Position numbers and translations under genes: made by a program. Positions 63,706 to 64,000 of a stretch of DNA of 64,000 nucleotides are shown here, piece by piece; position 1 is the first letter of the stretch; each line of letters opens with the position of its first letter. Source of the stretch: Paenibacillus sp. BK033 (lineage in GTDB: Bacteria > Bacillota > Bacilli > Paenibacillales > Paenibacillaceae); NCBI RefSeq assembly GCF_004345425.1, contig NZ_SLVP01000011.1:62001-126000 (forward strand), read 5' to 3'. The notes below the pieces were generated by a model, which saw nothing but the letters and a program-made list of their open reading frames with translations, was not told where the DNA came from and made no database searches.

Positions 63706-63734
63706 AGTATATTCACAATGATAATCATTGTCAA
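63706..63734 (-). promoter_or_regulatory. efe operon promoter with Fur box in the spacer
   Basis: TTGACA (63734-63729) and TATACT (63711-63706) are 17 bases apart. The perfect palindrome ACAATGAT-A-ATCATTGT (63715-63731) almost fills the spacer and matches the Fur box. Iron-loaded Fur should block RNA polymerase directly. Confidence 0.9.
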
Positions 63735-63766
63735 TTAGCATTTTTAGCACATTGCATTTAATAGAC

Positions 63767-63787
63767 GCCTGTCTTCTATAGACAGGC
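63767..63787. other. Short hairpin upstream of the final gene
   Basis: GCCTGTCT-TCTAT-AGACAGGC is a perfect eight-base stem. Only a short T tract follows, so a terminator is uncertain. Confidence 0.4.
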
Positions 63788-63892
63788 TTTCGCCTATTCC
63801 TCCGCCTCCGCTCCTGCATAGTGTATAGCAGGCCTTCGAACATCCCACACTAATAGACATGAACGGATATCCAGAAAAGGAGGCTTTACCCT

Positions 63893-64000
63893 GTGACACA
63901 ATCATCAAGCAATAAGACTGCGGTTTTTCCGCCCCAGCATCAGAATCAGCAGCCAGGTATAGAATCCGAAATGAACCCGCTTCCGGTCTATAAAAACGAT
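63893..64000 (+). CDS. Start of a short-chain dehydrogenase (partial)
   Basis: GTG 63893 follows AAGGAGG by eight bases and opens 36 codons (VTQSSSNKTAVFPPQHQNQQ, then PGIESEMNPLPVYKND). The QPGIESEMNPLP segment is typical of the N-terminal arm of YdaD/YhdF-type SDR stress proteins. The cofactor motif lies beyond the window. Confidence 0.75.
   Translation, partial: MTQSSSNKTAVFPPQHQNQQPGIESEMNPLPVYKND

Overview
The window looks like chromosome of an endospore-forming, moderately GC-rich Firmicute of the Paenibacillaceae, most likely Paenibacillus. Supporting signs are the many AGGAGG-type ribosome sites with TTG and GTG starts, leucine and threonine T-box leaders, a YesMN-type two-component pair beside a sugar ABC transporter, a spore protease homologue (YyaC), DUF1128, and a copy of the thiL-tsaE-tsaB-rimI-tsaD / ABC-F / moaC / tatAC neighbourhood known from Bacillus. 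No rRNA, tRNA, CRISPR array, transposase or prophage was seen.

Layout. 1-4.9 kb: sugar ABC transporter genes (start of a permease, lipoprotein binding protein) behind a YesN/YesM pair. 5.3-9.4 kb: AraC regulator divergent from a PhyH-type dioxygenase and a large FAD oxidoreductase. 9.5 kb: a tiny hydrophobic peptide gene. 9.8-17.4 kb: short-chain dehydrogenase, neopullulanase-type GH13 enzyme, then glycogen synthesis (glgB-glgA divergent from glgC). 17.5-21.2 kb: an operon of folate cyclo-ligase, moaC, moaB/mogA, a MoeA-like protein, tatA and tatC. 21.4-23.8 kb: ABC-F protein and a membrane protein.

23.9-29.4 kb, the highlight: a complete comQXPA-type quorum-sensing locus. It has a ComQ-like prenyltransferase, a 57-residue ComX-like pheromone precursor ending Val-Trp-Gly (too short for usual ORF cut-offs), a ComP-like PDZ/multi-pass histidine kinase and a ComA-like regulator. 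It is preceded on the same strand by a 72-residue unknown protein and an orphan ABC ATPase. A perfect 35-bp inverted repeat lies just before the comX ribosome site. A cluster of DnaA boxes follows at 29.55-29.81 kb, then leuA behind two tandem leucine T-boxes and a consensus sigma-A promoter (to 32.2 kb).

32.2-36.1 kb: thiL-tsaE-tsaB-rimI-tsaD. 36.2-44.5 kb: YitT-type membrane protein, small unknown protein, HD-GYP and GGDEF proteins of cyclic-di-GMP turnover, methyltransferase, DUF6483, alpha/beta hydrolase, YyaC, DUF1128. 45.6-50.5 kb: galK-galE-galT with a divergent AraC regulator. 50.5-59.6 kb: FAD oxidoreductase, general stress protein, CorA-like protein, thrS with T-box, two serine hydrolases, a GH26-like glycosidase and a small charged protein. 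59.6-63.7 kb: the iron-uptake operon efeM-efeB-efeU under a promoter whose spacer is a Fur box. The window ends inside a short-chain dehydrogenase.

The Leloir galactose genes, the GH13 enzyme, the glycogen genes and the sugar transporter form a carbohydrate theme. The Tat translocase genes are co-transcribed with molybdenum-cofactor genes, and a Tat-dependent EfeB lies in the same window.
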